The notes below the pieces were generated by a model, which had not been told where the DNA came from, searched no databases, and was given only the letters and a program-made list of their open reading frames with translations. A DNA stretch of 64,000 bases from contig JAHBUC010000009.1 in assembly GCA_019638275.1 (NCBI GenBank), forward strand, positions 91,251-155,250, given 5' to 3'. A program made the position numbers and the translations under genes. Positions within the stretch are counted from its first letter, which is position 1; each line of letters opens with the position of its first letter. This document shows positions 37,092 through 45,464 of this stretch, piece after piece. This DNA is from Cyclobacteriaceae bacterium (GTDB lineage: Bacteria > Bacteroidota > Bacteroidia > Cytophagales > Cyclobacteriaceae).

Positions 37092-37556
37092 ATGCCGAAA
37101 CTTATCATCAACAGCTTTGCCGAGTTTGAGCAACATATCGGTAAAGAACTTGGGGTATCTGAATACCACAAAATCACCCAGGAGCAAATCAACCTGTTTG
37201 CCGATGCGACTCTCGACCACCAATGGATTCACATCGACCCACAACGGGCTGCAGCAGAAAGCCAGTTTAAATCGACTATAGCTCATGGATATTTAACCCT
37301 CTCGTTGGTACCACACCTGTGGGATCAGATTGCTGAGGTGAACAACTACACCATGTTGGTAAACTATGGCATCGAAAGTTTAAAGTTCAATCAACCGGTA
37401 CTGGTGAACCAGGAGGTAAGGTTACGCGTGATGTTGCAAGCCCTTACCAACTTGCGTGGTATAGCTAAAACCGAAATGAAAGTAACGCTGGAAATCAAGG
37501 ATAACCCGAAGCCGGCCTTTACGGCTACAATAGTTTTTCTGTATCATTTTAAATAA
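37092..37556 (+). CDS. MaoC family dehydratase
   Basis: Hot-dog-fold (R)-specific enoyl-CoA hydratase of 154 residues. I chose the ATG at 37092 (MPKLIINSFAEFEQHIGKELG); the longer frame from 37008 is non-coding in character. The catalytic Asp-His pair is in FADATLDHQWIHIDPQRAA, and FKSTIAHGYLTLSLVP is the second family block. It hydrates or dehydrates a CoA thioester. The DUF3667 gene begins one base after its stop codon, so they are likely co-transcribed although functionally unrelated. Confidence 0.92.
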   Translation: MPKLIINSFAEFEQHIGKELGVSEYHKITQEQINLFADATLDHQWIHIDPQRAAAESQFKSTIAHGYLTLSLVPHLWDQIAEVNNYTMLVNYGIESLKFNQPVLVNQEVRLRVMLQALTNLRGIAKTEMKVTLEIKDNPKPAFTATIVFLYHFK

Positions 37557-37557
37557 T

Positions 37558-38367
37558 ATGACCTGTACCAACTGTCAGCAAGAAGTAAGCGGAAAATTCT
37601 GTACCAGTTGCGGCCAACGCACAAATGTAAAACGAATTACTTTTCGCGAAGGCTGGAATGACTTCTGGTCAAGGGTATATGGGTTTGATGGAATGTTCCC
37701 CCGGACACTCCGTGATTTAACACGTAGCCCGGGTATTGCCGCACGAAAATTTATTGATGGCAACCGTGTTCAGTATTACGGACCTGTTGGCTATTTCTTT
37801 TTGATGGTTACACTTTTCCTGATCGTGGCTAGCTTGTTGGGAATAGATATTAAGGAATTTTACAGCGCAAGTCAAAGTACTCTTGCTCCCAAACCAAAAC
37901 CTGGAAGCGGACAGGAAGAGTTCAACAAGATGGTGATGGATTTCGTGGCGGACAACACAAGAATTCTTGCCTTTGCCATGATCCCTTTTAATGCGCTGGC
38001 GTCACGGTATTTCTTATTCCGAAAAAGTGGAATGAATTACCTGGAACATATGGTAATGCCCTTTTACCTGACCGGTCATATCTATTGGCTGAATATTGCC
38101 TCGCTAATTCTCTATAAGCTCACTTCATCCTTTGCCCTTCACCTTGCCGCTGCACCCATTAGCTTTTTCTATTTTGCCTACGCTTACACAACCTTTATCG
38201 GATATCAAGCTAAGTGGAAATCATTTATAAAAGGACTACTGGTATACGGTATTGGAATGTTTTTCTTCATACTAACAATAAGTATCAGTTCAATTATAAT
38301 AGTAATACTACTTATATACTTGAATCCGGAGGCCTTCGAAATGCTACGACCGTCAAACAACCGATAG
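37558..38367 (+). CDS. DUF3667 membrane protein with zinc ribbon
   Basis: Membrane protein of 269 residues. The N-terminus has two CxxC knuckles (Cys3/Cys6 and Cys15/Cys18, CTNCQQ and CTSCGQ), a probable cytoplasmic zinc ribbon, followed by TFREGWNDFWSRVYGFDGMFPRTLRDLTRSPG and YYGPVGYFFLMV, the signature of DUF3667. Four to five membrane helices follow, ending with IIIVILLIYL. The family occurs widely in Bacteroidota with unknown function. Convergent with the bestrophin gene, only 2 bases apart. Confidence 0.88.
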   Translation: MTCTNCQQEVSGKFCTSCGQRTNVKRITFREGWNDFWSRVYGFDGMFPRTLRDLTRSPGIAARKFIDGNRVQYYGPVGYFFLMVTLFLIVASLLGIDIKEFYSASQSTLAPKPKPGSGQEEFNKMVMDFVADNTRILAFAMIPFNALASRYFLFRKSGMNYLEHMVMPFYLTGHIYWLNIASLILYKLTSSFALHLAAAPISFFYFAYAYTTFIGYQAKWKSFIKGLLVYGIGMFFFILTISISSIIIVILLIYLNPEAFEMLRPSNNR

Positions 38368-38369
38368 TT

Positions 38370-39359
38370 TTACATCAAAAATCCATTTTCTTCTTTTATC
38401 GGTGGAGGCACATCGGTTTCATCCAGCATCTCCCGTAAATCAATTTCAATAGCGCGAGCAATTGAAGTAATCGGTACATCGTTGTATGTACCTTCAAACG
38501 GATTCTCAGAATAATCTCCGATTTTTTCAGTCAGAAAAAATATCCAAATGATTAATGCTGAAAACGGAACGGTAAGCCAAACCCAGGTTCCTTCTGTAAA
38601 CACATCCAATAACCCAAAAGGGACAAGCGCACTGAATACAAAAGTGGTCCATAATGCAGTTGAGGCGTACTGCCTTGGAAACGGAAAGTTTTTAATACGT
38701 TCGCATTTGCCCTGCTCATCAAACAAACTCCCAATGAGCTCCTGCAACCGAAAGTGTTCCATTTCAGTCAGGTAATTCAGTTCCTTTAATGCTTTTAGTT
38801 TTTGAGTTTGGGTAGTCAGCAGTTGAGTGGCCATGTTTGTCTTTCGCTTAAGTTGCTCAAGCTCTTCCGGCCTGAGCAAATTTTCAATCTCCTTATCCAG
38901 CGAATCAAAATAAGCTTCGCACACCGTGGGTACATACAAGCCAGTAAGCCGCTCGTTCGTGTGTTCCCAAGGCCTGCTCAACCGCAATTGATAACGCAGT
39001 GCAGTTAACCAGGCAATATGCCGATAGATTAATGTTTGCTTGATGGAATGAGCCTCATCTGTATTTTCGGTTTTGACAAAAGCCATCACTGCGCTGGCGA
39101 AGGAGCGGCTATTATTTACAATACCACCCCAGATTTTACGCGCTTCCCAGGTACGATCATACGAACTGTTATTTTTAAAGCCCAGGTAAAAGGCAACAGC
39201 AATACCCACAATGCTTAAAGGCTGCCATGGAATAGCCATATTGAGTGGTATAAATTCGTAAGCGGCAGTAATAACACCGGCATACAGTAAACCATACAAG
39301 AACGATTTTTTTGACCAGTTGAAGGTCATACATAAACCATAATTTCGTTTTATAAACAT
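38370..39359 (-). CDS. Bestrophin-like anion channel protein
   Basis: Member of the bestrophin/UPF0187 family (329 aa), forming chloride or other anion channels in the inner membrane. Characteristic are SIVGIAVAFYLGFKNNSSYDRTWEARKIWGGIVNNSRSFA, the SMAFVKTENTDEA-type linker and WLTVPFSALIIWIFFLTEKIGDYSENPFEGTYNDVPITSIARAIEIDLREML. Four membrane helices are visible. The initial Met at 39359 is followed by another at 39329 (MTFNWSKKSF), so ten residues may not be translated. No regulatory partner is adjacent. Confidence 0.92.
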   Translation of the reverse strand: MFIKRNYGLCMTFNWSKKSFLYGLLYAGVITAAYEFIPLNMAIPWQPLSIVGIAVAFYLGFKNNSSYDRTWEARKIWGGIVNNSRSFASAVMAFVKTENTDEAHSIKQTLIYRHIAWLTALRYQLRLSRPWEHTNERLTGLYVPTVCEAYFDSLDKEIENLLRPEELEQLKRKTNMATQLLTTQTQKLKALKELNYLTEMEHFRLQELIGSLFDEQGKCERIKNFPFPRQYASTALWTTFVFSALVPFGLLDVFTEGTWVWLTVPFSALIIWIFFLTEKIGDYSENPFEGTYNDVPITSIARAIEIDLREMLDETDVPPPIKEENGFLM

Positions 39360-39483
39360 AGGCGAGAACTGATTTTAATCGGATTAAAATAAAAGAAAAG
39401 AACGGCAATCAATCATTTAACTACCAAATGATCTGCAATGTTTATCTTGATTACCTATCTTTAAGAACACATCAGAACATAAA

Positions 39484-40302
39484 ATGAAAAATCAACGAAG
39501 AAATTTCCTTTTTAAAGCGTTGGCTGCAACTGTCGGTTTGGCTGCTCTCCCCTTTCGTCATATTGCAAAACCGGCTGCCGACCAAACCATACCTTTGCCA
39601 TCCCTTAAAGGTAAAAATGTACTGTTTACATATGGTGGCTGGGACGGGCACGAGCCTGAAAAATTTGTGGACTACCTGGTGCCGTGGCTGAAGGAAGAAG
39701 GCGCTAACGTAATGCTTTCTAAAACATTGGACTCCTATACAGATAAACAGCTAATGGGTTCAGTTGATTTGATTCTTCAAATCTTCACCATGTCGCAAAT
39801 CACAAAAGAACAGGAAGCCGGGTTATTGGAAGCGGTGAAAAACGGTGTAGGAATAGCGGGTTGGCATGGAGGATTATGCGATGCCTTTCGAAACAATACG
39901 GAATACCAATACATGACAGGCGGACAATGGGTGTCGCATCCGGGAGGAGTGATTGACTATACAGTAAACATTGTTAACCACGAAGATGCTGTGACAACAG
40001 GCCTTCGTGATTTTCCTATGACTAGTGAGCAGTATTACATGCACGTTGATCCAAATGTAAAAGTGCTGGCCACAACCCGATTCAATGGAGCGAATGATCC
40101 ATGGATTGAAGGATGCGTGATACCCGTTGCCTGGAAAAAGACCTACGGGAAAGGGCGTGTCTTTTATACATCGCTTGGGCACAACCTGAAACACCTGACT
40201 GATCAAGCACAGGCGGTAACGCTTTTGAAGCGAGGGATTCAGTGGGCCGGTGCCAGCAAATACGAACCAACGGAACCTTGGGTAAATCCAGTATACCGGT
40301 AG
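39484..40302 (+). CDS. ThuA domain exported protein
   Basis: ThuA-like domain protein of 272 residues, a glutamine-amidotransferase-like fold tied to trehalose or other sugar utilisation. A twin-arginine-type signal (NQRRNFLFKALAATVGLAALP) precedes VLFTYGGWDGHEPEKFVDYLVPWLKEEG and IAGWHGGLCDAFRNNTEY, which are typical of ThuA. The conserved Trp-His block VAWKKTYGKGRVFYTSLGHNLKHL closes the domain. The enzyme's real activity is uncertain in the whole family. It ends 1 base before the convergent permease gene. Confidence 0.9.
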   Translation: MKNQRRNFLFKALAATVGLAALPFRHIAKPAADQTIPLPSLKGKNVLFTYGGWDGHEPEKFVDYLVPWLKEEGANVMLSKTLDSYTDKQLMGSVDLILQIFTMSQITKEQEAGLLEAVKNGVGIAGWHGGLCDAFRNNTEYQYMTGGQWVSHPGGVIDYTVNIVNHEDAVTTGLRDFPMTSEQYYMHVDPNVKVLATTRFNGANDPWIEGCVIPVAWKKTYGKGRVFYTSLGHNLKHLTDQAQAVTLLKRGIQWAGASKYEPTEPWVNPVYR

Positions 40303-40303
40303 A

Positions 40304-41260
40304 CTATAAAATCAACTCCAGGTAAACTGGCATACCGATGGTGATATTTAAAGGAAACGTTATGGCCAATGTCATCGGGATAAAGATTCCGGGATTTGCT
40401 TGTGGCGCGGCCATTTTCATGGCTGCCGGAACAGCAATGTAGGATGCACTGGCCGCCAGCACCGCGAACATAAACCGATTGCCCGGATCATCGGTAACCC
40501 AACTGCTTAATAAGGCCACTGCACATCCGTTTACAAGTGGTATTACCAGCGCAAATGTTAACGTGAACCAACCGCCATCCAAAAAATCCTTCAACTTTCG
40601 TCCGCTGGCAATTCCCATATCCAATAAAAAGAGAGCCAGAAAACCTTTGAAGATGTCGTTGGTAAAAGGTTTGATGCCGAGCGCTTGCTGATCATTGGCC
40701 AGAAACCCGATAAGCAAACTTCCGATGATCAGCAGTACGCTTCCATTTGTAAAGGAATGATGCACAACAGATCGCAACCGGGTATGTGCCGTTTCGTCTC
40801 GTCCATAAAGACGAATAAGAATAACACCAATAATAATAGCCGGTGTCTCCATTAACGCCATCACTGCAATCATGTGTCCGCTGAACGGTATCGCTTCCAT
40901 CTCCAGAAAGGAAATGGCCGTTACAAATGTTACAGCACTTACCGATCCGTAAGCTGCTGCTATGGCCCCCGCATTCGATACACTTAATCTTCGCTTTAAA
41001 ATAAAGAATGTGTAAAGCGGTATAAGGCTTGCAATGGCCACACCAAACAACATTGACCACACAATCTCCAATGAAAACTCACTGTGCGCCAATTCTTGCC
41101 CGCCCTTAAAACCGATGGCAAAGAGTAAATACAGCGAAATAAATTTTGAGGATGTAGGCGGCAGTTCCAGATCACTTTTGAGCCGGACTGCTGCAATGCC
41201 TAATACAAAAAATAGTAACGCTGGGTTGGTCAGGTTATCGACCAACAAAGACAAACTCAT
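40304..41260 (-). CDS. SbtA-like sodium-dependent bicarbonate permease
   Basis: Membrane protein of 318 residues with about ten hydrophobic segments, of the SbtA/DUF897 family. Family marks are NLTNPALLFFVLGIAAV, LYLLFAIGFKGGQEL and AAYGSVSAVTFVTAISFLE, as well as VIPLVNGCAVALLSSWVTDDPGNRFMFAVLAASASYIAVPAAMKMA. In cyanobacteria SbtA imports bicarbonate with sodium; the same role here is inference. The start overlaps the stop of the upstream small gene in ATGA, indicating coupling. Confidence 0.9.
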   Translation of the reverse strand: MSLSLLVDNLTNPALLFFVLGIAAVRLKSDLELPPTSSKFISLYLLFAIGFKGGQELAHSEFSLEIVWSMLFGVAIASLIPLYTFFILKRRLSVSNAGAIAAAYGSVSAVTFVTAISFLEMEAIPFSGHMIAVMALMETPAIIIGVILIRLYGRDETAHTRLRSVVHHSFTNGSVLLIIGSLLIGFLANDQQALGIKPFTNDIFKGFLALFLLDMGIASGRKLKDFLDGGWFTLTFALVIPLVNGCAVALLSSWVTDDPGNRFMFAVLAASASYIAVPAAMKMAAPQANPGIFIPMTLAITFPLNITIGMPVYLELIL

Positions 41261-41538
41261 TCTTTGACCAGGTTTATAGTAATGTTTCCTTCTATGATAA
41301 GATCATACCCCTCCTGCTCGGCATACTCCAGCAACTCACGCAGCGATTCCTTTGCCTCGCTTAGTTCGTGAATCCGCTTAACAGAATTGGATACATCTCC
41401 GTTAAAATGTTCATATATTGAAAGCATCTCAACGTTATGATAATTAATTTTGTCGCTGATCAGTTGCATCAGTACCCGCGCTGCATCCTTCGGATGAAAA
41501 TTCCCATCAATCAATTTAATCTGGTGTTTCGCTTTCAT
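41257..41538 (-). CDS. Small hypothetical protein coupled to the SbtA-like permease
   Basis: 93-residue protein; I chose the ATG at 41538 (MKAKHQIKLIDGNFHPKDAARVL) because similar Bacteroidota proteins begin KxxIxLIDGxF and the longer frame adds nothing recognisable. It is alpha/beta with a C-terminal helix and a final beta strand (YDLIIEGNITINLVKE). It occupies the position of the SbtB PII-like protein of cyanobacterial sbtAB operons, but no PII motif is visible. Its stop overlaps the permease start (ATGA). Confidence 0.7.
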   Translation of the reverse strand: MKAKHQIKLIDGNFHPKDAARVLMQLISDKINYHNVEMLSIYEHFNGDVSNSVKRIHELSEAKESLRELLEYAEQEGYDLIIEGNITINLVKE

Positions 41539-41579
41539 AATTTTTGTATTAACCGGTGCAAAAATCAACAGTGCTAATC

Positions 41580-41595
41580 ATAAATTTTTATTTAT
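41580..41595. promoter_or_regulatory. AT-rich inverted repeat, candidate LysR-box
   Basis: ATAAAT at 41580-41585 and ATTTAT at 41590-41595 form a perfect 6-bp inverted repeat with spacer TTTT in the 86-base gap between the divergent small-gene/SbtA unit and the LysR gene. It is of the size of a LysR box and contains a T-N11-A arrangement. Such AT palindromes arise by chance, so this is tentative. Confidence 0.3.
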
Positions 41596-41624
41596 TTTCG
41601 TAATACATCACATAAACTATTCTT

Positions 41625-42548
41625 ATGAATTATACCCTGCATCAACTTCAGATTTTTCTGAAGATCACCGAAACAAAAAGCATTACCAAAGCTGCGGAAG
41701 CCCTTCACCTCACCCAGCCCGCAGTCTCCATACAACTGAAAAACTTTCAGGATCAATTTGATGTGCCGCTTACCGAAGTAATTGGCCGACAACTCTTTAT
41801 TACTGATTTTGGAAAGGAAATTGCGAAATCAGCTGAAACCATTTTGAATGAAGTAAATGGAATTAATCAACGGCTGCAGGCCTTTAAGGGAAAACTTACC
41901 GGAAGCCTGCGTATTTCCGTGGTCTCAACTGGTAAATATGTTATGCCGTATTTCCTGACAGGCTTTCTGCGCCAGCATACGGACGTGGAATTGATGCTGG
42001 ACGTTTCCAATAAGGCGCGGGTAATTGAAAGTCTGGAGAATAATGAAGTTGACTTTTCGCTGGTATCGGTGTTGCCAAAAAATATCCAGGTAGATGGTAT
42101 TGAACTCATGCAAAACAAACTTTACGTAGTTACCAATGCTGAGACCAAAGCCGATAAGAAAACACATACCAAAAAGATTTTTGAAACACTTCCACTGATT
42201 TACCGCGAGGCGGGATCAGGCACCCGCCAAACCATGGAAAAGTATTTCCGATTGCACGGCATTCATGCCCGCAAGAAAATGGAACTCACTTCAAACGAAG
42301 CTGTGAAGCAAGCCGTAATTGCCGGATTGGGATCATCCGTAATGCCCCTGATCGGACTTAAGGACGAACTAAACAATAGCGACCTGCACATCATACCCGT
42401 GAAAGGGTTTCCGATTACCTCGAAGTGGCAACTTATCTGGTTAAAGAACAAGAAATTCTCACCGGTAGCCCAGGCCTATCTCAACTATGTAAAAAAGGAA
42501 AAGAACCACATCATACATCAACATTTTGATTGGTATGAACAGTACTGA
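41625..42548 (+). CDS. LysR family regulator, CbbR/CmpR-like
   Basis: LysR regulator of 307 residues. The HTH (LHQLQIFLKITETKSITKAAEALHLTQPAVSIQLKNFQDQF) is canonical, and the effector domain contains PLIYREAGSGTRQTMEKYF and SNEAVKQAVIAGLGSSVMPL, which are strongly reminiscent of CbbR/CmpR regulators of inorganic-carbon genes. It is divergent from the SbtA-like permease unit, 86 bases away, the usual geometry for LysR self- and target regulation. The effector is unknown. Confidence 0.93.
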   Translation: MNYTLHQLQIFLKITETKSITKAAEALHLTQPAVSIQLKNFQDQFDVPLTEVIGRQLFITDFGKEIAKSAETILNEVNGINQRLQAFKGKLTGSLRISVVSTGKYVMPYFLTGFLRQHTDVELMLDVSNKARVIESLENNEVDFSLVSVLPKNIQVDGIELMQNKLYVVTNAETKADKKTHTKKIFETLPLIYREAGSGTRQTMEKYFRLHGIHARKKMELTSNEAVKQAVIAGLGSSVMPLIGLKDELNNSDLHIIPVKGFPITSKWQLIWLKNKKFSPVAQAYLNYVKKEKNHIIHQHFDWYEQY

Positions 42549-42616
42549 CCCCTGCATGTAAGGAAAAGATAAAATGTTCCTTTTTCAGTAGCCCAAAAAC
42601 CCCAAACTTGGGTTCC

Positions 42617-44158
42617 ATGTCTGAAGATGTGCTTAGTCGTGCTGATCTGCCGGGTACCGATCTGGAAGCCTTGCACCGTGTTGAAGAAACGCTTCGAAGG
42701 AATGAATTCCGGTTACGAACCCTGTTCAACACCGCCCACGATGCCATCTTTACTATGGATTACAAGACCTTTACGGATTGTAATGATGCCACCCTCAGGA
42801 TTTTTCAATGTAAGAAAGAGGATATAGTTGGTCAAACTCCCTATCGATTTTCACCGTCACACCAACCTGACGGCCGCACTTCGGAAGAAGCGGCCATGGA
42901 AAAAATAAACGCTGTACTTCAAGGCGAACCCCAATTTTTCGAGTGGGTGCATATCCGGCTGGATGGTACCCCCTTTCCGGCCGAGGTATCATTAAACCGG
43001 CTCGACCTGGAAGGTGATGTACAGATACTCGCCATTGTTCGGGACATCAGTAAGCGCAAGCAAACCGAACAGGAAAATAAGCGCCTCGCCCTTGTGGCAA
43101 ACAATACCACCAATATGGTGGTGATTGCCAATGCGGCCGGTGAAATTGAATGGGTTAATCCGGCATTCGAGCGCACAACAGGTTACAAACTTGAAGAAGT
43201 GATTGGGCGAAAGCCGGGGCATTTTTTGCGTGGCCCCGAATCTAACCCGGAGGCAGCGCGTATAATGCGGGAAAGACTCCGCAACGGTGAAGGCTTCAAA
43301 GAAGTTGAACTGATCAATTACACAAAGGAAGGAAAACCCTATTGGGTAAGCATTGAAGTGCAACCCATACGCGACAATCAAGGCAAGGTAACCCAATTCA
43401 TCGCCATCGAAAGCGATATTACCGAACGCAAGGCCAGTCAGAAAGCGCTTGAAGAACGGAACGAGGAACTGGTGAAGATCAATGCTGAACTGGATCGATT
43501 TGTTTACTCCGCATCGCACGACTTGCGCGCACCTATCTCATCCTTATTAGGGCTTATCGAAGTAGCACGAATGGAAAAAGATCCGCAAAGTCTTGAGCGG
43601 CTTCTTGATTTAAAAAAGAAAAGCCTATTACGACTCGATCAATTCATCAAAGATATTGTCGATCACTCCCGGAATACCCGTCTTCAGGTTGAGGTTGAAC
43701 CTGTTAATTTTGAATCACTGATTAACAGTGCACTTGAGCAACTTCAATTCATGGATAACATGGAACGCATCTGGCGTGTGGTTGAAGTAAAACAAACCGG
43801 AACATTTTATAGCGCCATCAGCAGGCTGAACATCATTTTCAACAACTTGCTGTCGAACGCCATCAAGTATGCCGATATGGATAAAGAAAACCCCATGCTT
43901 GAAGTGCGCGTTACTGCCGATGATCAAAAAGCAGAAATACGAATTTCAGATAATGGTGAAGGCATCCCGGAAGAGTCACTAACGAAAATTTTCGACATGT
44001 TTTACCGGGCTTCAACCAAGGGTGTTGGTTCCGGACTTGGCTTATACATTGTTAAAGAAGCCGTAGAAAAAATTCAGGGTACAATTCAGGTGAAGAGTGA
44101 GCCGGGTAATGGAACCGAATTCATATTGACCATCCCAAGCCTTGTGAATCAACGATAA
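42617..44158 (+). CDS. PAS-PAS sensor histidine kinase
   Basis: Soluble histidine kinase of 513 residues without membrane helix. I chose the ATG at 42617 over the TTG at 42608. Two PAS domains (about 30-150 and 160-275) are each followed by a PAC-type VRDISKRKQ or ESDITERKAS end. The phosphoacceptor is His301 in SHDLRAPISSLLG. The ATPase has NAIKYADM, SDNGEGIPEESL and GSGLGLYIVKEAVEK, so the kinase should be active. The second PAS, with GRKPGHFLRGPESN, resembles light- or redox-sensing PAS types but no flavin-binding Cys is present. No response regulator is adjacent. Its last ten bases overlap the convergent VOC gene. Confidence 0.92.
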   Translation: MSEDVLSRADLPGTDLEALHRVEETLRRNEFRLRTLFNTAHDAIFTMDYKTFTDCNDATLRIFQCKKEDIVGQTPYRFSPSHQPDGRTSEEAAMEKINAVLQGEPQFFEWVHIRLDGTPFPAEVSLNRLDLEGDVQILAIVRDISKRKQTEQENKRLALVANNTTNMVVIANAAGEIEWVNPAFERTTGYKLEEVIGRKPGHFLRGPESNPEAARIMRERLRNGEGFKEVELINYTKEGKPYWVSIEVQPIRDNQGKVTQFIAIESDITERKASQKALEERNEELVKINAELDRFVYSASHDLRAPISSLLGLIEVARMEKDPQSLERLLDLKKKSLLRLDQFIKDIVDHSRNTRLQVEVEPVNFESLINSALEQLQFMDNMERIWRVVEVKQTGTFYSAISRLNIIFNNLLSNAIKYADMDKENPMLEVRVTADDQKAEIRISDNGEGIPEESLTKIFDMFYRASTKGVGSGLGLYIVKEAVEKIQGTIQVKSEPGNGTEFILTIPSLVNQR

Positions 44159-44550
44159 ACTGTAGTTACTTCAATCCGATTATTGTCCGGATCAAGGGTT
44201 TCAAATTCGTAGTAGCCGTCACCGGTTTTACGCGGTCCGGATAAAATTTTAACGCCTGCCTTCTTCAACTCTTCCGCTTTTCTGTCCACTTCTTCCATGG
44301 TATCAACGCCAAAAGCCAGGTGAATGATTCCCAGGTATTGCTTATCAATCGAATCATTAACGTTTACCGGAATATCAGGTCGCGACATTAATTCAAGTCG
44401 CGCGCCAGACTTAAATCGAATGAAGTAGCTGCTAAACTGCTTCTGGGGGTTAATGTACTTTTCATTGGATAGGCCATCAAAATACGTAACATAAAATTCC
44501 TTCAGCTGCTCCAGCTTATTGGTCCATATGGCAACATGCTCCAACGTCAT
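44149..44550 (-). CDS. VOC family (glyoxalase-like) protein
   Basis: Single-domain glyoxalase/bleomycin-resistance-fold protein of 133 residues beginning MTLEHVAIWTNKLEQLKEFYVTYF with the conserved N-terminal His, and ending with YYEFETLDPDNNRIEVTTVY carrying the Glu metal ligand. It probably acts as a metal-dependent lyase, isomerase or dioxygenase-like protein; substrate unknown. Its end overlaps the histidine kinase stop by 10 bases. Confidence 0.9.
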   Translation of the reverse strand: MTLEHVAIWTNKLEQLKEFYVTYFDGLSNEKYINPQKQFSSYFIRFKSGARLELMSRPDIPVNVNDSIDKQYLGIIHLAFGVDTMEEVDRKAEELKKAGVKILSGPRKTGDGYYEFETLDPDNNRIEVTTVYR

Positions 44551-44576
44551 AATTATTGATCTAGATTACTCACAAG

Positions 44577-45449
44577 TTATTCAAGTGCACAATCTTCATT
44601 GCTCAACTCGGTTTCAATGGTATAATGCTCAAACGGATATTTTCGCATAAGCGTTTTGATTTTATTCTTCACAACCAGCAGCTCCGATAAACCAACACCC
44701 TGCTTTAGCTTGAGGTGTGTGGTGAAAACATGGTGTTCACCATCAAGTGACCAAATATGGGTATGATGCAATGAATCAACGTGGTCAATCTGCAATATGG
44801 CATCTTCAATTTCCTTCTGGTTAATATCAGCCGGATGCCCCTGCAAAAACAAGAACAGCGTTTCTTTCAATCGTTTAGCCACATTCCACAAGATAAAAAG
44901 CGTGATGAGCAACGATAGAGCCGGATCGAGGTAGTAGTTTTCAACAAACATAAGTACCACCGAAACAATTAAAACTGCTATCCATCCCAATACATCCTCC
45001 AACAGATGCCAGGTAACAACGCGCTCATTCAGGGTTTTTCCGGAACTTGTTTTCCAGGCGGCATACCCGTTAACAGCCACGCCAATCAACGCAAAAACAA
45101 ACATGCCCGGTGCATGAGAAGGCTCCGGTGAAAGGATTCTTCCAATGGCAGCCTGTATTACAAATACCGATCCCACCATCAGCACAATACTGTTAATCAA
45201 AGCCCCAAGAAGGGAGAAGCGCCTGTAGCCAAAAGAGAAAGATTTAGTAGCGGACTTTTTTGACTTGCTATCCAGGTACCACGCAGTTCCGAGCGAAAGG
45301 CTATCGCCCAAATCGTGAACCGCATCCGAAATGATGGCAATGCTGTTTACATAAAAACCACCAATCAATTCAAAAATCGTGAAGAACACATTCAAAAAAA
45401 ATGCTATACGTAAATTTTTGCCAGAAGAGTGGTGGTGATGGTGTGCCAT
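44577..45449 (-). CDS. Cation diffusion facilitator (zinc exporter type)
   Basis: CDF family metal/proton antiporter of 290 residues from the ATG at 45449. Six membrane helices are visible. HxxxD in helix 2 (DAVHDLGD) and HLLED in helix 5 correspond to the zinc/cadmium-type binding sites. The C-terminal cytoplasmic domain (VDSLHHTHIWSLDGEHHVFTTHLKL) is the metal-sensing fold. An unusual natural pentahistidine follows the start (MAHHHHHSSG). An ATG at 45461 is also in frame (MRLL). The gene is 15 bases after the amidohydrolase stop... the order in the minus-strand run is acylase, amidohydrolase, CDF, VOC. Confidence 0.93.
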   Translation of the reverse strand: MAHHHHHSSGKNLRIAFFLNVFFTIFELIGGFYVNSIAIISDAVHDLGDSLSLGTAWYLDSKSKKSATKSFSFGYRRFSLLGALINSIVLMVGSVFVIQAAIGRILSPEPSHAPGMFVFALIGVAVNGYAAWKTSSGKTLNERVVTWHLLEDVLGWIAVLIVSVVLMFVENYYLDPALSLLITLFILWNVAKRLKETLFLFLQGHPADINQKEIEDAILQIDHVDSLHHTHIWSLDGEHHVFTTHLKLKQGVGLSELLVVKNKIKTLMRKYPFEHYTIETELSNEDCALE

Positions 45450-45464
45450 CAATAGCCGCAACAG

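Noticed and set aside
42992..43519. Minus-strand open frame of 175 codons inside the PAS kinase gene
   Set aside because: Antisense shadow; the plus strand encodes clear PAS and kinase motifs.
44577..45449. Possible vector contamination because of the pentahistidine start of the CDF protein
   Set aside because: The histidines lie in a normal native gene with native flanks, and His-rich termini are common in zinc exporters.
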